From NCBI RefSeq assembly GCF_018499875.1, contig NZ_JAHBAY010000012.1:62001-126000 (forward strand): DNA of 64,000 nt, given 5' to 3'. How positions within the stretch are numbered: position 1 is the stretch's first letter; each line of letters begins with the position of its first letter. The notes beneath the pieces are model-generated. The model did no database searches and had not been told where the DNA came from. It was given only the letters and a program-made list of their open reading frames with translations. The position numbers were made by a program, and so were the translations under genes. Positions 53,825 to 63,587 of this stretch are shown in pieces. The stretch is from Kineosporia corallincola. Lineage in GTDB: Bacteria > Actinomycetota > Actinomycetes > Actinomycetales > Kineosporiaceae.

Positions 53825-55237
53825 CTAGCCGACCGCGCCTTCCATCTGGAGCTCGATCAGGCGGTTCAGCTCCAGGGCGTACTCCATCGGCAGCTCCCGG
53901 GCGATCGGCTCGACGAAACCGCGCACGATCATCGCCATCGCCTCCTCCTCGGTCATGCCGCGGGACATCAGGTAGAACAGCTGGTCCTCGCTGACCTTGG
54001 AGACCGTGGCCTCGTGCCCCATCGCCACGTCGTCCTCACGGACGTCGACGTAGGGGTAGGTGTCGGACCGGCTGATCGTGTCGACCAGCAGCGCGTCGCA
54101 GCGCACCGTGCTGGCCGAGTGGTGCGAGCCCTCGAGCACCTGGATCAGGCCGCGGTAGGAGGTGCGGCCACCGCCGCGGGCCACCGACTTGGAGACGATG
54201 GACGACTTGGTGTGCGGGGCGGCGTGCACCATCTTGGCGCCGGCGTCCTGGTGCTGGCCCTCGCCGGCGAACGCGATCGACAGCGTCTCGCCGTTGGCGT
54301 GCTCGCCGAGCAGGTAGATGGCCGGGTACTTCATGGTGACCTTGGAGCCGATGTTGCCGTCGACCCACTCCATGGTGGCGCCCTCGGCCGCGGTGGCCCG
54401 CTTGGTGACCAGGTTGTACACGTTGTTCGACCAGTTCTGGATGGTCGTGTAGCGCACCCGGGCGTCCTTCTTCACGACGATCTCGACCACGGCCGAGTGC
54501 AGCGAGTCGGAGCTGTAGATCGGCGCCGTGCAGCCCTCGACGTAGTGCACGTAGGAGCCCTCGTCGGCGATGATCAGCGTGCGCTCGAACTGACCCATGT
54601 TCTCGGTGTTGATCCGGAAGTAGGCCTGGAGCGGGATCTCGACGTGGACGCCCTTGGGCACGTAGATGAACGAGCCGCCCGACCAGACCGCGGTGTTCAG
54701 CGAGGCGAACTTGTTGTCGCCCACCGGGATCACCGTGCCGAAGTACTCCTGGAACAGCTCCGGGTACTCGCGCAGGCCGGTGTCGGTGTCGACGAAGATG
54801 ACGCCCTGCTTCTCGAGCTCCTCGTTGATCTGGTGGTAGACCACCTCGGACTCGTACTGCGCGGCGACACCCGCGACCAGCCGCTGCTTCTCGGCCTCCG
54901 GGATGCCCAGCTTGTCGTAGGTGGCCTTGATGTCGTCGGGCAGGTCGTCCCAGGACTGGGCCTGCTTCTCGGTGGAGCGCACGAAGTACTTGATGTTGTC
55001 GAAGTCGATGCCCGACAGGTCGGAACCCCAGGTGGGCATGGGCTTCTTGCCGAACAGCCGCAGGCCCTTGAGCCGCTGGTTCAGCATCCACTCCGGCTCG
55101 TTCTTCTTGGCCGAGATGTCACGCACGACCGCTTCGGACAGGCCACGCTGGGCTGCGGCGCCGGCGACGTCGGAGTCGGCCCAGCCGAACTCGTACCGCC
55201 CGAGGCCCTCGAGTTCAGGATGCGACACGGTGCTCAT
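53825..55237 (-). CDS. sufB: SUF scaffold subunit SufB
   Basis: 470 residues. Conserved stretches include [32 protein letters not shown] (conserved Cys) and the C-terminal [15 protein letters not shown]. It scaffolds nascent clusters with SufC and SufD. The ATG MSTVSHP matches the usual start, preceded by AGGAG; it overlaps the end of SufR by 23 bp. Confidence 0.95.
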   Translation of the reverse strand: MSTVSHPELEGLGRYEFGWADSDVAGAAAQRGLSEAVVRDISAKKNEPEWMLNQRLKGLRLFGKKPMPTWGSDLSGIDFDNIKYFVRSTEKQAQSWDDLPDDIKATYDKLGIPEAEKQRLVAGVAAQYESEVVYHQINEELEKQGVIFVDTDTGLREYPELFQEYFGTVIPVGDNKFASLNTAVWSGGSFIYVPKGVHVEIPLQAYFRINTENMGQFERTLIIADEGSYVHYVEGCTAPIYSSDSLHSAVVEIVVKKDARVRYTTIQNWSNNVYNLVTKRATAAEGATMEWVDGNIGSKVTMKYPAIYLLGEHANGETLSIAFAGEGQHQDAGAKMVHAAPHTKSSIVSKSVARGGGRTSYRGLIQVLEGSHHSASTVRCDALLVDTISRSDTYPYVDVREDDVAMGHEATVSKVSEDQLFYLMSRGMTEEEAMAMIVRGFVEPIARELPMEYALELNRLIELQMEGAVG

Positions 55238-56018
55238 CGGCTGATTTCTCCTCATGTGACGTGACGTCCGGCTCGTCGTGTGCTGGCGGCCGGATGGTCG
55301 GACTGTTCAGCGGAATGTGGGTGGTGCAGACGTGCTCGCCGTGGGCCAGGGTGGCCAGCCGTTGCACGTGCACCCCGAGAAGGCTGGAGAACGCGTGCGT
55401 CTCGGCCTCGCACAGCTGCGGGAACTGCGCGGCGACCTGCTGCACCGGGCAGTGGCCCTGGCACAGCTGCTTGCCGGGGCTGGGGCGCTGCTCACCCTCG
55501 GGCTGCCGCCGGCCGCGCTCCTCCAGGGAGCGGACGCTGGCGGCGTAGCCGTCGGTGCTCAGGGCCTGGGCCAGGGCGCCGGCCCGGCGGTGCGGGTCGC
55601 GCCCCACCGCGTCGACGGCGGGGCGGTACCGCTGGGCCAGGCGCTCGGCCCGGACCACGGCGAACTCCCGCACGGCGTCGGGACCGGCCGTGGCGGCCAG
55701 GAACTCCAGCAGCTGCACGGCCAGATCGTCGTAGGCGGTCGACATCACCGAGTGCCCGGCGTCGGTGAGCACGAACAGGCGGGCCGGGCGCCCGCGGCGC
55801 CGGGGGGCGCCCTCGGGCGGGTCCCAGGTGCAGACCAGGCCCTGATCGGTCAGGGTGTCGAGGTGACGGCGCACCGCCGCGGGAGTCAGCCCGAGCGTGG
55901 CCGCCAGATCGCTGGCGGTGACGGGACCGTGATGGAGGATCTCGCGGGAGACCCGGTTACGGGTGCCCCGATCCTCCATGCGGCCGGCTTCGAGATCGGC
56001 CTCGGTCATTTCCACCAC
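55215..56018 (-). CDS. sufR: SufR-type iron-sulfur regulator
   Basis: 267 residues. The N-terminal winged helix is [33 protein letters not shown]; the cluster-binding C-terminal region has LCQGHCPV (C-x3-C), then C-x13-C (QLCEAE) and HVCTTH. It represses or tunes the SUF operon according to cluster supply. GTG start is listed; ATG at 56009 is possible. It is the first gene of the operon. Confidence 0.9.
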   Translation of the reverse strand: MVEMTEADLEAGRMEDRGTRNRVSREILHHGPVTASDLAATLGLTPAAVRRHLDTLTDQGLVCTWDPPEGAPRRRGRPARLFVLTDAGHSVMSTAYDDLAVQLLEFLAATAGPDAVREFAVVRAERLAQRYRPAVDAVGRDPHRRAGALAQALSTDGYAASVRSLEERGRRQPEGEQRPSPGKQLCQGHCPVQQVAAQFPQLCEAETHAFSSLLGVHVQRLATLAHGEHVCTTHIPLNSPTIRPPAHDEPDVTSHEEKSADEHRVAS

Positions 56019-56027
56019 ACCAGTGTG
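56016..56027. promoter_or_regulatory. Inverted repeat CACAC-N2-GTGTG at the sufR start
   Basis: 5-bp perfect arms over the start of sufR, next to the -10-like TAACGT on the minus strand (56028-56033). A candidate SufR operator for autoregulation. Confidence 0.4.
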
Positions 56028-56216
56028 ACGTTATTCGACGCCGGGCTCAAGCCGGGGCCCCTCCACCCGGCTCACCGGTTCTGTCTGGTGCGTCACGGAA
56101 GGTGAACCTAACTTTCACCTGCCGGAACGCTGGTCACCCAGGGGCGGGGCACAGCCAACCACGGATCCGGCCGGGCGCGACGGCGGGGTCGTGCCGCCGG
56201 GCCCTCCGGGCTTCCC

Positions 56217-56222
56217 TATGGT
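56217..56222 (+). promoter_or_regulatory. -10 element (TATGGT) of leaderless ABC exporter ATPase gene
   Basis: TATGGT ends 7 nt before the GTG at 56230. Confidence 0.6.
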
Positions 56223-56229
56223 TGACGTC

Positions 56230-57195
56230 GTGTCACGTTCTCTGGTGCCGCCCGCCGTCGAGGTCGCCGGGCTGGTGAAGCGTTACGGCTCACGGGTCGC
56301 CGTGGACGGCGCCTCGTTCACCGCGGCGCCCGGCGCCGTCACCGCCGTGCTCGGCCTCAACGGCGCGGGCAAGACCAGCACCATCGAGTGCTGCGAGGGC
56401 CTGCGCCGCCCGGACGGCGGCTCGGTGCGGGTGCTCGGCCGTGACCCGATGACCGACGGCGCCTGGCTGCGCCCCCGGGTCGGGGTGATGCTCCAGGACG
56501 GCGGCCTGCCCCAGGCCGCCCGGGCCGGCGACCTGCTCGACCTGGCCGCGGCGATGTACGCCGACCCCCTCGACCTGCCCGGGCTGGTGTCCACGCTCGA
56601 CCTGGGCGGGCGGCTGCGCACCCCGGTGCGCCGGCTGTCCGGCGGCGAGCGGCAGCGCCTGGCCCTGGCCGTCGCCCTGGTCGGCCGTCCCGACGTGGCG
56701 TTCCTCGACGAGCCGACCGCCGGGCTCGACCCGCAGGCCCGGCTCGCGGTCTGGGACCTGATCGGCGGGCTGCGCGCCGGTGGTGTGGCGGTCGTGCTGA
56801 CCACGCACCTGCTGGACGAGGCCGAGCGGCTGGCCGACCACGTGGTGCTGATGGCCGCCGGCCGGGTGGTCGCGGCGGGCACCCCGCGCGAGCTGACCGG
56901 TGGCAGCGACCACACCCTGACCTTCGAGGCGCCGCCCGGCCTGGACCTGGGCCGGCTGGCGCCGCTGCTGTCCGCCGGGATCGCCGCCACCGAGGTGCGG
57001 CCCGGCCACTACGTCGTCGCCAACCGCACCCCCGAGGCCCACCTGCTGCCCGCCGACGTCGCCGCCACCACCGCGTGGTGCGCGCAGCTCGGGATCATGC
57101 CGGAGGGTCTGGTGCTCGGCCGGAGGAGTCTGGAAGACGTGTTCCTGGAGATCGCCGCCCGTCAGGCCGGTGCGACGGAGGTGATCGGGGCGTGA
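56230..57195 (+). CDS. ABC-2 exporter ATP-binding protein
   Basis: 321 residues. Walker A GLNGAGKTST, signature LSGGERQRLALAVAL, Walker B VAFLDEPTAGLDPQ. A C-terminal domain follows. It drives the adjacent permease; such pairs often export drugs or lipids. GTG start is favoured by a leaderless -10; its TGA overlaps the permease GTG. Confidence 0.88.
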   Translation: MSRSLVPPAVEVAGLVKRYGSRVAVDGASFTAAPGAVTAVLGLNGAGKTSTIECCEGLRRPDGGSVRVLGRDPMTDGAWLRPRVGVMLQDGGLPQAARAGDLLDLAAAMYADPLDLPGLVSTLDLGGRLRTPVRRLSGGERQRLALAVALVGRPDVAFLDEPTAGLDPQARLAVWDLIGGLRAGGVAVVLTTHLLDEAERLADHVVLMAAGRVVAAGTPRELTGGSDHTLTFEAPPGLDLGRLAPLLSAGIAATEVRPGHYVVANRTPEAHLLPADVAATTAWCAQLGIMPEGLVLGRRSLEDVFLEIAARQAGATEVIGA

Positions 57196-57992
57196 GCGCG
57201 ATCGAGATGACCGTGCCCGGTTCGCAGGCCTCCGTGCGGGAGGACGGCGGGAACCGGGCCGCCCCGCCGCTGCGCCGGGTGCTGGCGCAGACCCGCTTCG
57301 ACGCGACCGCCATGCTCCGCAACGGCGAGCAGCTGCTGCTCACCGTGATCCTGCCGCTGTTCGTGCTGGCCGGGCTGGCCCGGAGCGGGGTGGTGGACCT
57401 GGGCGCGGGCCGCCGCATCGACCTGGCCACACCGGGCGTGCTGGCCCTGGCCCTGATCTCCACCTCGTTCACCGGTCAGGCGATCAGCACCGGGTTCGAC
57501 CGCCGGGCCGGCATGCTGCGGCTGCTCGGCACCACCCCACTGGGCCGCTCCGGGCTGATCGCCGGGCGGCTGGGCGCGGTCGCCGTGGTGTCGGCGGTCC
57601 AGGTGGTGCTGCTCGGCGCCGTGGGCCTGGCCCTGGGCTGGCACCCGGCCCTGGCCGGGGTGCTCCCCGCGCTGGCCGTCGGTGTGCTCGGCTCCGCCGC
57701 GTTCGTCAGCCTCGGCCTGCTGCTGGCCGGCACGCTGCGCGCCGAGGCGGTGCTGGCGGCGGCCAACCTGATCTGGATCCTGCTGCTCGCGGGCGGTGGC
57801 GTGGTGCTGGCGGCCGGCCAGCTCGGCCCGCTCGGCGACGTGGTGCGCTGGCTGCCGTCGGGGGCGCTGGGCGACGGGCTGCGCGCCAGCCTGGCCCACG
57901 GCGAGTGGCCCTGGTTCGACCTGGCCGTGCTCACCGCCTGGGCGGCGGCCGGAACCGCCGCCACGGTGCGCTGGTTCCGCTGGGACAGCTGA
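57192..57992 (+). CDS. ABC-2 type transporter permease
   Basis: 266 residues with six predicted membrane helices: for example LLLTVILPLFVLAGLA, VLALALISTSFTGQA, AAFVSLGLLLAGTL and WILLLAGGGVVLAAGQ. GTG start overlaps the ATPase stop by GTGA. The pair forms an exporter of unknown substrate. Confidence 0.87.
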   Translation: MSAIEMTVPGSQASVREDGGNRAAPPLRRVLAQTRFDATAMLRNGEQLLLTVILPLFVLAGLARSGVVDLGAGRRIDLATPGVLALALISTSFTGQAISTGFDRRAGMLRLLGTTPLGRSGLIAGRLGAVAVVSAVQVVLLGAVGLALGWHPALAGVLPALAVGVLGSAAFVSLGLLLAGTLRAEAVLAAANLIWILLLAGGGVVLAAGQLGPLGDVVRWLPSGALGDGLRASLAHGEWPWFDLAVLTAWAAAGTAATVRWFRWDS

Positions 57993-57999
57993 CGTTCCG

Positions 58000-58626
58000 G
58001 TGAGCCGGGTCCTCGCCCTGATCGGTTGCGCCGCGGGTGGTCTGGAAGGGCTGCGGCTCGGCCTGGCCGAACCGCTGGTGGCTGAGGGCTGGCGGGTCGC
58101 GATCACGCTGACCCCCACCGCCGGCACCTGGCTCGCGGCCGACGGGGAGGCCGCCCGGCTGGAGCGGCTCACCGGGCTGCCGGTGCGCTCGGCCTCACGG
58201 CTGCCCGGGCAGCCACGCCCGCACCCCGACCCGGACGTCTGCGCCGTGGTGCCCGCCACCGCCGGCACGGTGGCCAAGCTGGCCCTCGGGATCAGCGACA
58301 ACCAGGCGACGACCGTGGCCAACGAGATGATCGGCCGCGAGGACGTCCCCGTGCTCGTGCTGCCCCGCGTCAACCGTTCCCACGTGCGGCACCCGGCCTG
58401 GGGCGGGCACGTGCGCGCCCTGCGCTCGGCCGGCGTGCGGCTGCTGTTGGGGGACGACGAGGGGGCCGTGAGCTCTGCGGGGGCCGTCAGCCCTGCGGGG
58501 GCCGTCAGCCCTGCGGGGGCCGTCAGCCCTGAGAGGGCCGTCAGCCCTGCGGGGGCCGTCAGCGCGCCCCGTGCCGAACCCGGTCTGCCGTGGGCCGCGG
58601 TGCTGGACGCCGTCCGCTCTGCCTGA
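58000..58626 (+). CDS. Flavoprotein (DFP/PPCDC-like fold) with repeat tail
   Basis: 208 residues. Fold start LALIGCAAGGLEGLRLGLAE, then CAVVPATAGTVAKLALGISDNQATTVANEM resembles flavoprotein decarboxylase-type folds that bind FMN. The C-terminal part is a six-residue repeat (GAVSPA-type, about residues 155-190) encoded by 18-bp repeats. It follows the ABC permease by 7 bp. Function unknown. Confidence 0.75.
   Translation: MSRVLALIGCAAGGLEGLRLGLAEPLVAEGWRVAITLTPTAGTWLAADGEAARLERLTGLPVRSASRLPGQPRPHPDPDVCAVVPATAGTVAKLALGISDNQATTVANEMIGREDVPVLVLPRVNRSHVRHPAWGGHVRALRSAGVRLLLGDDEGAVSSAGAVSPAGAVSPAGAVSPERAVSPAGAVSAPRAEPGLPWAAVLDAVRSA
58461..58568 (+). repeat. 18-bp in-frame tandem repeat, about six copies
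   Basis: Unit GGGGGCCGTCAGCCCTGC with small variants, six copies in the 3' end of the flavoprotein gene. Each adds six residues (GAVSPA), so copy number can change protein length. Confidence 0.85.
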
Positions 58627-58696
58627 TCCGCTCTGCCTGATCCGCTCTGCCTGATCCGCTCTGCCTGATCCGCTCTGCCTGATCCGCTCTGCCTGA
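58613..58696. repeat. 14-bp tandem repeat, six perfect copies
   Basis: Unit TCCGCTCTGCCTGA with a partial seventh copy. The first unit contains the flavoprotein stop codon, so most copies lie just downstream of the gene. Perfect identity suggests recent slippage. Confidence 0.9.
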
Positions 58697-58883
58697 TCCG
58701 GTGCACCGGCACGGACTTTGGCACTGATCACAGATGACTTTCGGCCCCAATCGGGGCATCCGGAACATCCGGGCCTCGACCGGTTTCACCGGCGACGTGA
58801 CCATTGAGCGTTGAACGAAATCTGGGCCCGCCGGTTCGCACCGGTGCGACGGGGCCGGCCCGGGCGAACGTTAGGAGCACCGG

Positions 58884-59438
58884 ATGTCCCGTAGCACTCT
58901 CGACCTCGGCCTGCTCGGCCTGCGGGTCGGCGTCGGCGCCACCCTCTTCGCCCACGGGGCGCAGAAACTGCTCGGCTGGTTCGGCGGGGGCGGCCTGAGC
59001 GCCACCGCGGCCGGTTTCGAGGGCATGGGCTTCCGGCCGGGACGCCGCAACGCCCTGGCCGCCGGCCTGGGCGAGGCCGGCGGGGCCCTGCTCGTCGCCG
59101 GGGCGGGCACGCCGTTCGCGGCGGCCGCGGCGGCCGGCACGATGATTGGTGCCGCCTCGGTGCACCGTCCCAACGGCTTCTTCAACACTCAGGGCGGGGT
59201 GGAGTACCCGGCCGTGCTGGGGCTGACCACCGCCGCCCTGGCGCTGACCGGGCCGGGCCGGTACTCGGTGGACCACCTGCTCGGCCACCGGCTGAACCGG
59301 AACTGGCAGGCCACCCTGGCCCTGTCCGCCGCCGTGGGTGGCGGCGCCTACGTGGTGGCACGGCGGCAGAAGGCGGTGGCCGCCGCCGCTGCCGAGGCCG
59401 CCGCGACGGGTACTGAGCCGGGTACCGCATCGGCCTGA
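58884..59438 (+). CDS. DoxX-family membrane protein
   Basis: 184 residues. The DoxX core is LRVGVGATLFAHGAQKLLGWFGG, with about four membrane helices; the family is of uncertain function and often linked to redox stress. AGGAG lies 6 nt before the ATG. Confidence 0.86.
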   Translation: MSRSTLDLGLLGLRVGVGATLFAHGAQKLLGWFGGGGLSATAAGFEGMGFRPGRRNALAAGLGEAGGALLVAGAGTPFAAAAAAGTMIGAASVHRPNGFFNTQGGVEYPAVLGLTTAALALTGPGRYSVDHLLGHRLNRNWQATLALSAAVGGGAYVVARRQKAVAAAAAEAAATGTEPGTASA

Positions 59439-59555
59439 TTCCCGGCCGACCGGCCGTTCCGACCACTCGCGATCCGCGGACGCGGGTGGTCGGGACGGCT
59501 TCTCCTCGATGCGCATTCGTCACGCAATAGCCTGTTATCACCCTAGGGAGGAGGT

Positions 59556-59567
59556 CCCCCCCCCCCC
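59556..59567. repeat. C12 homopolymer
   Basis: Twelve C bases in a row, about 415 bp upstream of the next gene. It is a slippage-prone site. Confidence 0.85.
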
Positions 59568-59649
59568 GCAGGCGACCACACCATCAGGAGCGCTGACAGC
59601 GCGGGCCGATGCGGGCGTCCCTCATGAAGGCGTGACGCCAGACGCGCCA

Positions 59650-59790
59650 GCACGGCGACACATTCGCACGACGGCACGACGACACACCCGCACGGCGGCA
59701 CTACGGCACACCCGCACGTCCGTATGGCGGCACGACCGCACGACCGCACGACCGCACGCCGGCACGACGGCACGGCGACACATCCGCACA
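59650..59790. repeat. Degenerate tandem repeats of a CGCACGAC-type unit
   Basis: Many imperfect copies of GCACGACC/GCACGGCG; two similar 20-mers (59650-59669 and 59770-59789) differ by one base. Reading frames through it give Arg/Cys- or Thr/Arg-rich nonsense, so no gene is called. Confidence 0.7.
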
Positions 59791-59980
59791 GCGGCCTCCC
59801 CCGCGGCCAACCGCCTCCTGGCCTGCACCGCCTCCACCCGGGACAACTCTGTGGCCCGGCGCGACGGTCTAGACGCGATCTCCTATTCAGGATACGTTCC
59901 CTTCCTAGATGGATCCAATCTGCGTCGATTGCTATCCAGGCTCTTCTTTGCTGACCTGCCCGTCTCATAGGAGCTCTCCC

Positions 59981-61663
59981 ATGCCGCGTTCCACCCCCGC
60001 CGCACCCCAGCCGCCCCAGGCCCAGGGGGCCGCCGTGCCCGCCGACGTCTCCCGCCGCACCATGCTGCGCGGCGCCGGCCTGCTCGGCATGGGCATGACC
60101 CTAGGCCTCGGCGGCCTGCTCTCGGCCTGCGGCGTCGCCGCCGACGACTCGGACAGCGGCTCCGGCGACGCGAGGACCGGCGGCACGCTGACCCTGGCCG
60201 TCGACGGCACCAGCGCGGTCAACGACCCGGCCTTCTACACCACGCTCGGCGACTGGATGGCCGTCGACTGCATCTGCCGCGGCCTGACCTTCATCTCGTT
60301 CGAGGACAACACCCCGCAGCCCGACCTGGCCGAGTCCTGGGACGTGTCGGACGACCAGAAGACGTACACGTTCCACCTGCGCAGCGGCGTGAAGTTCCAC
60401 GACGGAACGGATTTCACCTCGGCCGACGTGCTGGCCAGCCTGAACCGGCAGTTCGACGAGACCGACAAGACGCTGCCCGAGGGCGCGTCCCGGCCACTGA
60501 ACAGCCTTGGCGCCAACGTGAAGTCGCTCAAGGCGATCGACGACCTGACCGTCGAGATGGTGCTGATCAAGCCGGACCGGATGGTGCTGGGCCGGCTTTC
60601 GGACATCGGCGGCCGGATCATCTCCAGCGCCGCGCTGAAGGAGAAGGGCGCCGACATCGGCAAGGCGCTGGTCGGCACCGGCCCGTTCAAGTTCTCCAGC
60701 GCCACCTCCGGGCAGTCCGTGGTGCTGGAGGCGTTCGACGGCTTCCGGCTCGGCCGGCCGCCGATCGACCGGCTGGTGCTCCAGCAGGTCACCGACCCCT
60801 CGACGATCGTGAGTTCGCTGATCTCGGGCGACATCTCGGCCACCCAGTTCACCCCCTACTCGGCGCTGGCGTCGCTGGAGAAGAACGATGCCGTCACCGT
60901 CTACGACACCAGTCTCGGCTTCGACGCGATCATGATGATCGACGCCCGCCGGGTGCCGGAGCTGGAGGTGCGGCAGGCCATCAACCTGGCGGTCGACCGC
61001 GAGGCGATCGTGGCGCAGGCCTTCTACGGCAAGGGCCAGGTGCCCGACGGCTACGCGATCCCGCCGGCCCAGAACGGTTACGACGCGGGGCTGGCCGACC
61101 TCAGCACCCACGACCTGGACCGGGCCAAGGAGCTGCTGGAGAAGGCCGGCGCGACCGGCCGCACCATCCACCTGATGGCCGCGAGCGACAGCTGGCACCC
61201 CAAGGCCGCGCAGATCGTGGAGCAGAACCTGACCGACGCCGGGTTCAAGGTGGTCGTCGACTCCGTCGACCCGGCCACCTATTTCGGCCGGGTGACCGAC
61301 CCGGACGACGAGTACCACGACCTGATGATCTGGGAACGCAACTCGTACGTGCCGGACCCGGACAACATGGTCGGCTCGATGGCCAACCCGGCCGGCGTGT
61401 ACGGCGACTTCGCCACCGGGTTCGCCTCGCTGAAGGGCGCGGACAAGTTCGCCGACGAACTGTTCGCGGCGAAGAACCTCGAGGACGGGGACGAGCGCAC
61501 GAAGACCTACTCGGACATCCAGCGGCGCTGGGCGGAGGAGTACATGGTGCTGGTGATGCTCGCCTACTCGACCAACCCGGTGGTGAGCGGCTCGGGTGTG
61601 GAGGGCATGAACGTCAATGCGCTCGGCAATCACCGGTGCTTCATGGAGAAGGCCAGTGTCTAG
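59981..61663 (+). CDS. ABC transporter substrate-binding lipoprotein, family 5 (second system)
   Basis: 560 residues. A twin-arginine-like RRTMLRGAGLLG precedes a hydrophobic stretch and the lipobox LLSAC, so it may be Tat-exported and lipidated. SBP_bac_5 blocks include YTFHLRSGVKFHDGTDFTSADV. ATG with GGAG 7 nt upstream. It opens an operon of SBP and two permeases. Ligand unknown. Confidence 0.9.
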   Translation: MPRSTPAAPQPPQAQGAAVPADVSRRTMLRGAGLLGMGMTLGLGGLLSACGVAADDSDSGSGDARTGGTLTLAVDGTSAVNDPAFYTTLGDWMAVDCICRGLTFISFEDNTPQPDLAESWDVSDDQKTYTFHLRSGVKFHDGTDFTSADVLASLNRQFDETDKTLPEGASRPLNSLGANVKSLKAIDDLTVEMVLIKPDRMVLGRLSDIGGRIISSAALKEKGADIGKALVGTGPFKFSSATSGQSVVLEAFDGFRLGRPPIDRLVLQQVTDPSTIVSSLISGDISATQFTPYSALASLEKNDAVTVYDTSLGFDAIMMIDARRVPELEVRQAINLAVDREAIVAQAFYGKGQVPDGYAIPPAQNGYDAGLADLSTHDLDRAKELLEKAGATGRTIHLMAASDSWHPKAAQIVEQNLTDAGFKVVVDSVDPATYFGRVTDPDDEYHDLMIWERNSYVPDPDNMVGSMANPAGVYGDFATGFASLKGADKFADELFAAKNLEDGDERTKTYSDIQRRWAEEYMVLVMLAYSTNPVVSGSGVEGMNVNALGNHRCFMEKASV

Positions 61664-62501
61664 CCTGCCCCAGCTGCTGAAACACCGCAGGATCGCGACG
61701 AACTGGCTCTCCGCCGCCTCCTGGCTGGTGCTGCTGTTCTTCGTGCTGGTCGCGCTGGCCGGGCCGGTCCTGGTCGGCGCCGACCCGATGCGCCAGTCCA
61801 ACAGCGCGCTGCTGCCCGCCGGCAGCAGCGGCCACCTGCTCGGCACCGACGACCTGGGCCGCGACGAGCTGGCCCGGCTGGTGCACGGGGCCCGGCCGCT
61901 GCTGCTGGTGGCGGTGCTGGCCACGCTGCTGGCCACGCTGATCGGAACCCTGCTCGGCCTGGTCGCCGGATATCTCGGCGGCCTGGCCGACCAGGTGGTC
62001 ATGCGCACGGTCGACCTGGCCCTGGCGTTCCCCTCGATCCTGCTGATCATCCTGCTGGTGGCGGGCGCCGGGGCGGGAACCGGCACGCTGGTGATCGGGA
62101 TCGGCATCTCGCTGGCGCCCGGCCTGGCCCGGCTGGCCCGGGCGCTGGCCGCCCGCGAGGCGGCCCGGGACTACGTGCTGGCCTCGAAACTCGGTGGCAG
62201 CCGGGGACCGCGGATCATGCTGCGCGAGATCCTGCCGAACATCGCCGGGCCGATGATGGCCCAGGTGATCATGACCCTCTCCGTCGCAGCCGGTTTCGCG
62301 GCCGGCCTGTCGTACCTCGGCCTGGGCATCCCGGCCTCGACCCCGGACTGGGGAAACATGGTGCAGGCCGGGCAGGAGTTCATCCTGACCACGCCGGCCC
62401 TCACCGTGCTGCCCGCCGCGGCCACCCTGATCTTCGTCGTCGCCTGCAACTTCGCCGGTGACGACCTGCGCGACGCACTCGACCCGCGGGGGCTCACATG
62501 A
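61656..62501 (+). CDS. ABC transporter permease, DppC type (second system)
   Basis: 281 residues with five or six helices; GTDDLGRDELARLVHGAR and EAARDYVLASKLGGSR (EAA loop) are typical. The GTG overlaps the SBP stop by 8 bp. It lacks the long OppC_N region of the first system but keeps its helix. Confidence 0.9.
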   Translation: MSSLPQLLKHRRIATNWLSAASWLVLLFFVLVALAGPVLVGADPMRQSNSALLPAGSSGHLLGTDDLGRDELARLVHGARPLLLVAVLATLLATLIGTLLGLVAGYLGGLADQVVMRTVDLALAFPSILLIILLVAGAGAGTGTLVIGIGISLAPGLARLARALAAREAARDYVLASKLGGSRGPRIMLREILPNIAGPMMAQVIMTLSVAAGFAAGLSYLGLGIPASTPDWGNMVQAGQEFILTTPALTVLPAAATLIFVVACNFAGDDLRDALDPRGLT

Positions 62502-63586
62502 CCGCGATCACCCCGGCCACGGCTCCCGGCCCGGGCCTGCTGCGCCGGGCCAGGAGCGGCCTGCCCCGGATGATCGCCCTGCGGCTGCTCACCGTGCCGC
62601 TGGTGCTCTGGGCCCTGGCCAGTCTGGTCTTCGTGGCGCTGCGGCTGCTGCCGGGCTCCCCCGCCAAGTCGCTCGCGGCCGGCGGGGCCACCGACGCCAG
62701 CGCCGAGCAGATCACCGCGAACGCCGCGGAGATCACCCGCTCGCTCGGCCTGGACCGGTCGCTGCCGGAGCAGTACCTGATCTATCTGCGCGACCTGGTC
62801 AGTGGCGACTTCGGCGCGTCGTACTTCGGGGGCAACGACGTCCTCACCCTGATCGGCAACGCGCTGCCCGCGACGATCGAGCTGACCGTGGCCGCGATGC
62901 TGATCGCCGTGCTGATCGGCGGGGTCAGCGGCCTGTGGGCGGCGCTGCGCAAGGACACCTGGGTGGACACCGGCACCCGGGCGGCCGCCACGGTCACCTT
63001 CAGCCTGCCCTGGTTCGCCCTGGGTGTGCTCGGCATCGTGGTGTTCGGCGTGTGGCTGGGCTGGCTGCCGGTCATCGGCCGGGTGCCGAACCAGCTGGAC
63101 TACCAGCCGTTCACGAACTTCGTGCTGCTCGACGCGATCCTCCAGGACCGGCCCGAGCTGATCTGGCCGTGGCTGGAGCACCTGATCCTGCCGGCCTCCA
63201 CGCTGGCCCTGTCGACGGCCGGGTTCATCACCCGGATCGTGCGAGCGAGCGTGCTGGAGGTGCTCGGCGACGACTTCGTGCGCACCGCGCAGATGAAGGG
63301 CCTGGACGAGGGCCAGGTGGTGCGCCGGCACGTGCTGCGCAACGCGTCGCTGCCGATCATCACCGTGCTGGGCCTCCAGTTCGGCACCCTGCTGGGCGGT
63401 TCCACGGTCACCGAGACGGTGTTCTCCTACCCGGGTGTGGGGGTGCTGCTGGTCGACGCGGTGCTGCAACGCGACTACCCCGTCGTGCAGGGCGCCGCGC
63501 TGGCGATCGCCCTGCTGTTCACGTTGGTCAACGCGGCCGTCGACGTCCTGTACCTGGTGCTGGACCCGCGGCTGGGAGAGAGCTGA
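62498..63586 (+). CDS. ABC transporter permease, DppB type (second system)
   Basis: 362 residues. N-terminal helix, periplasmic region and BPD_transp_1 core with DDFVRTAQMKGLDEGQV (EAA loop). ATG overlaps the previous stop (ATGA). No ATPase gene follows directly; the next gene is a hydrolase, so ATPase genes must lie elsewhere or further on. Confidence 0.9.
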   Translation: MTAITPATAPGPGLLRRARSGLPRMIALRLLTVPLVLWALASLVFVALRLLPGSPAKSLAAGGATDASAEQITANAAEITRSLGLDRSLPEQYLIYLRDLVSGDFGASYFGGNDVLTLIGNALPATIELTVAAMLIAVLIGGVSGLWAALRKDTWVDTGTRAAATVTFSLPWFALGVLGIVVFGVWLGWLPVIGRVPNQLDYQPFTNFVLLDAILQDRPELIWPWLEHLILPASTLALSTAGFITRIVRASVLEVLGDDFVRTAQMKGLDEGQVVRRHVLRNASLPIITVLGLQFGTLLGGSTVTETVFSYPGVGVLLVDAVLQRDYPVVQGAALAIALLFTLVNAAVDVLYLVLDPRLGES

Positions 63587-63587
63587 G

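Larger units (their letters stand above)
59439..59980. other. Intergenic region rich in simple repeats
   Basis: 542 bases without a credible gene. It contains a C12 tract (59556-59567), a degenerate CGCACGAC-type repeat field (about 59650-59790) and a more A/T-rich end (59870-59980) that likely holds the promoter of the second peptide ABC operon. GGAG lies 7 nt before that operon's ATG. Confidence 0.6.

Noticed and set aside
58461-58696. Tandem repeats considered as a CRISPR array.
   Set aside because: Units are directly adjacent with no unique spacers, and no cas genes are present.
59543-59968. Cys/Arg-rich minus-strand frame (repeated CRRAVVR-type pattern).
   Set aside because: It arises from a degenerate DNA repeat; there is no ribosome-binding site, and the repeats drift without codon-level selection.
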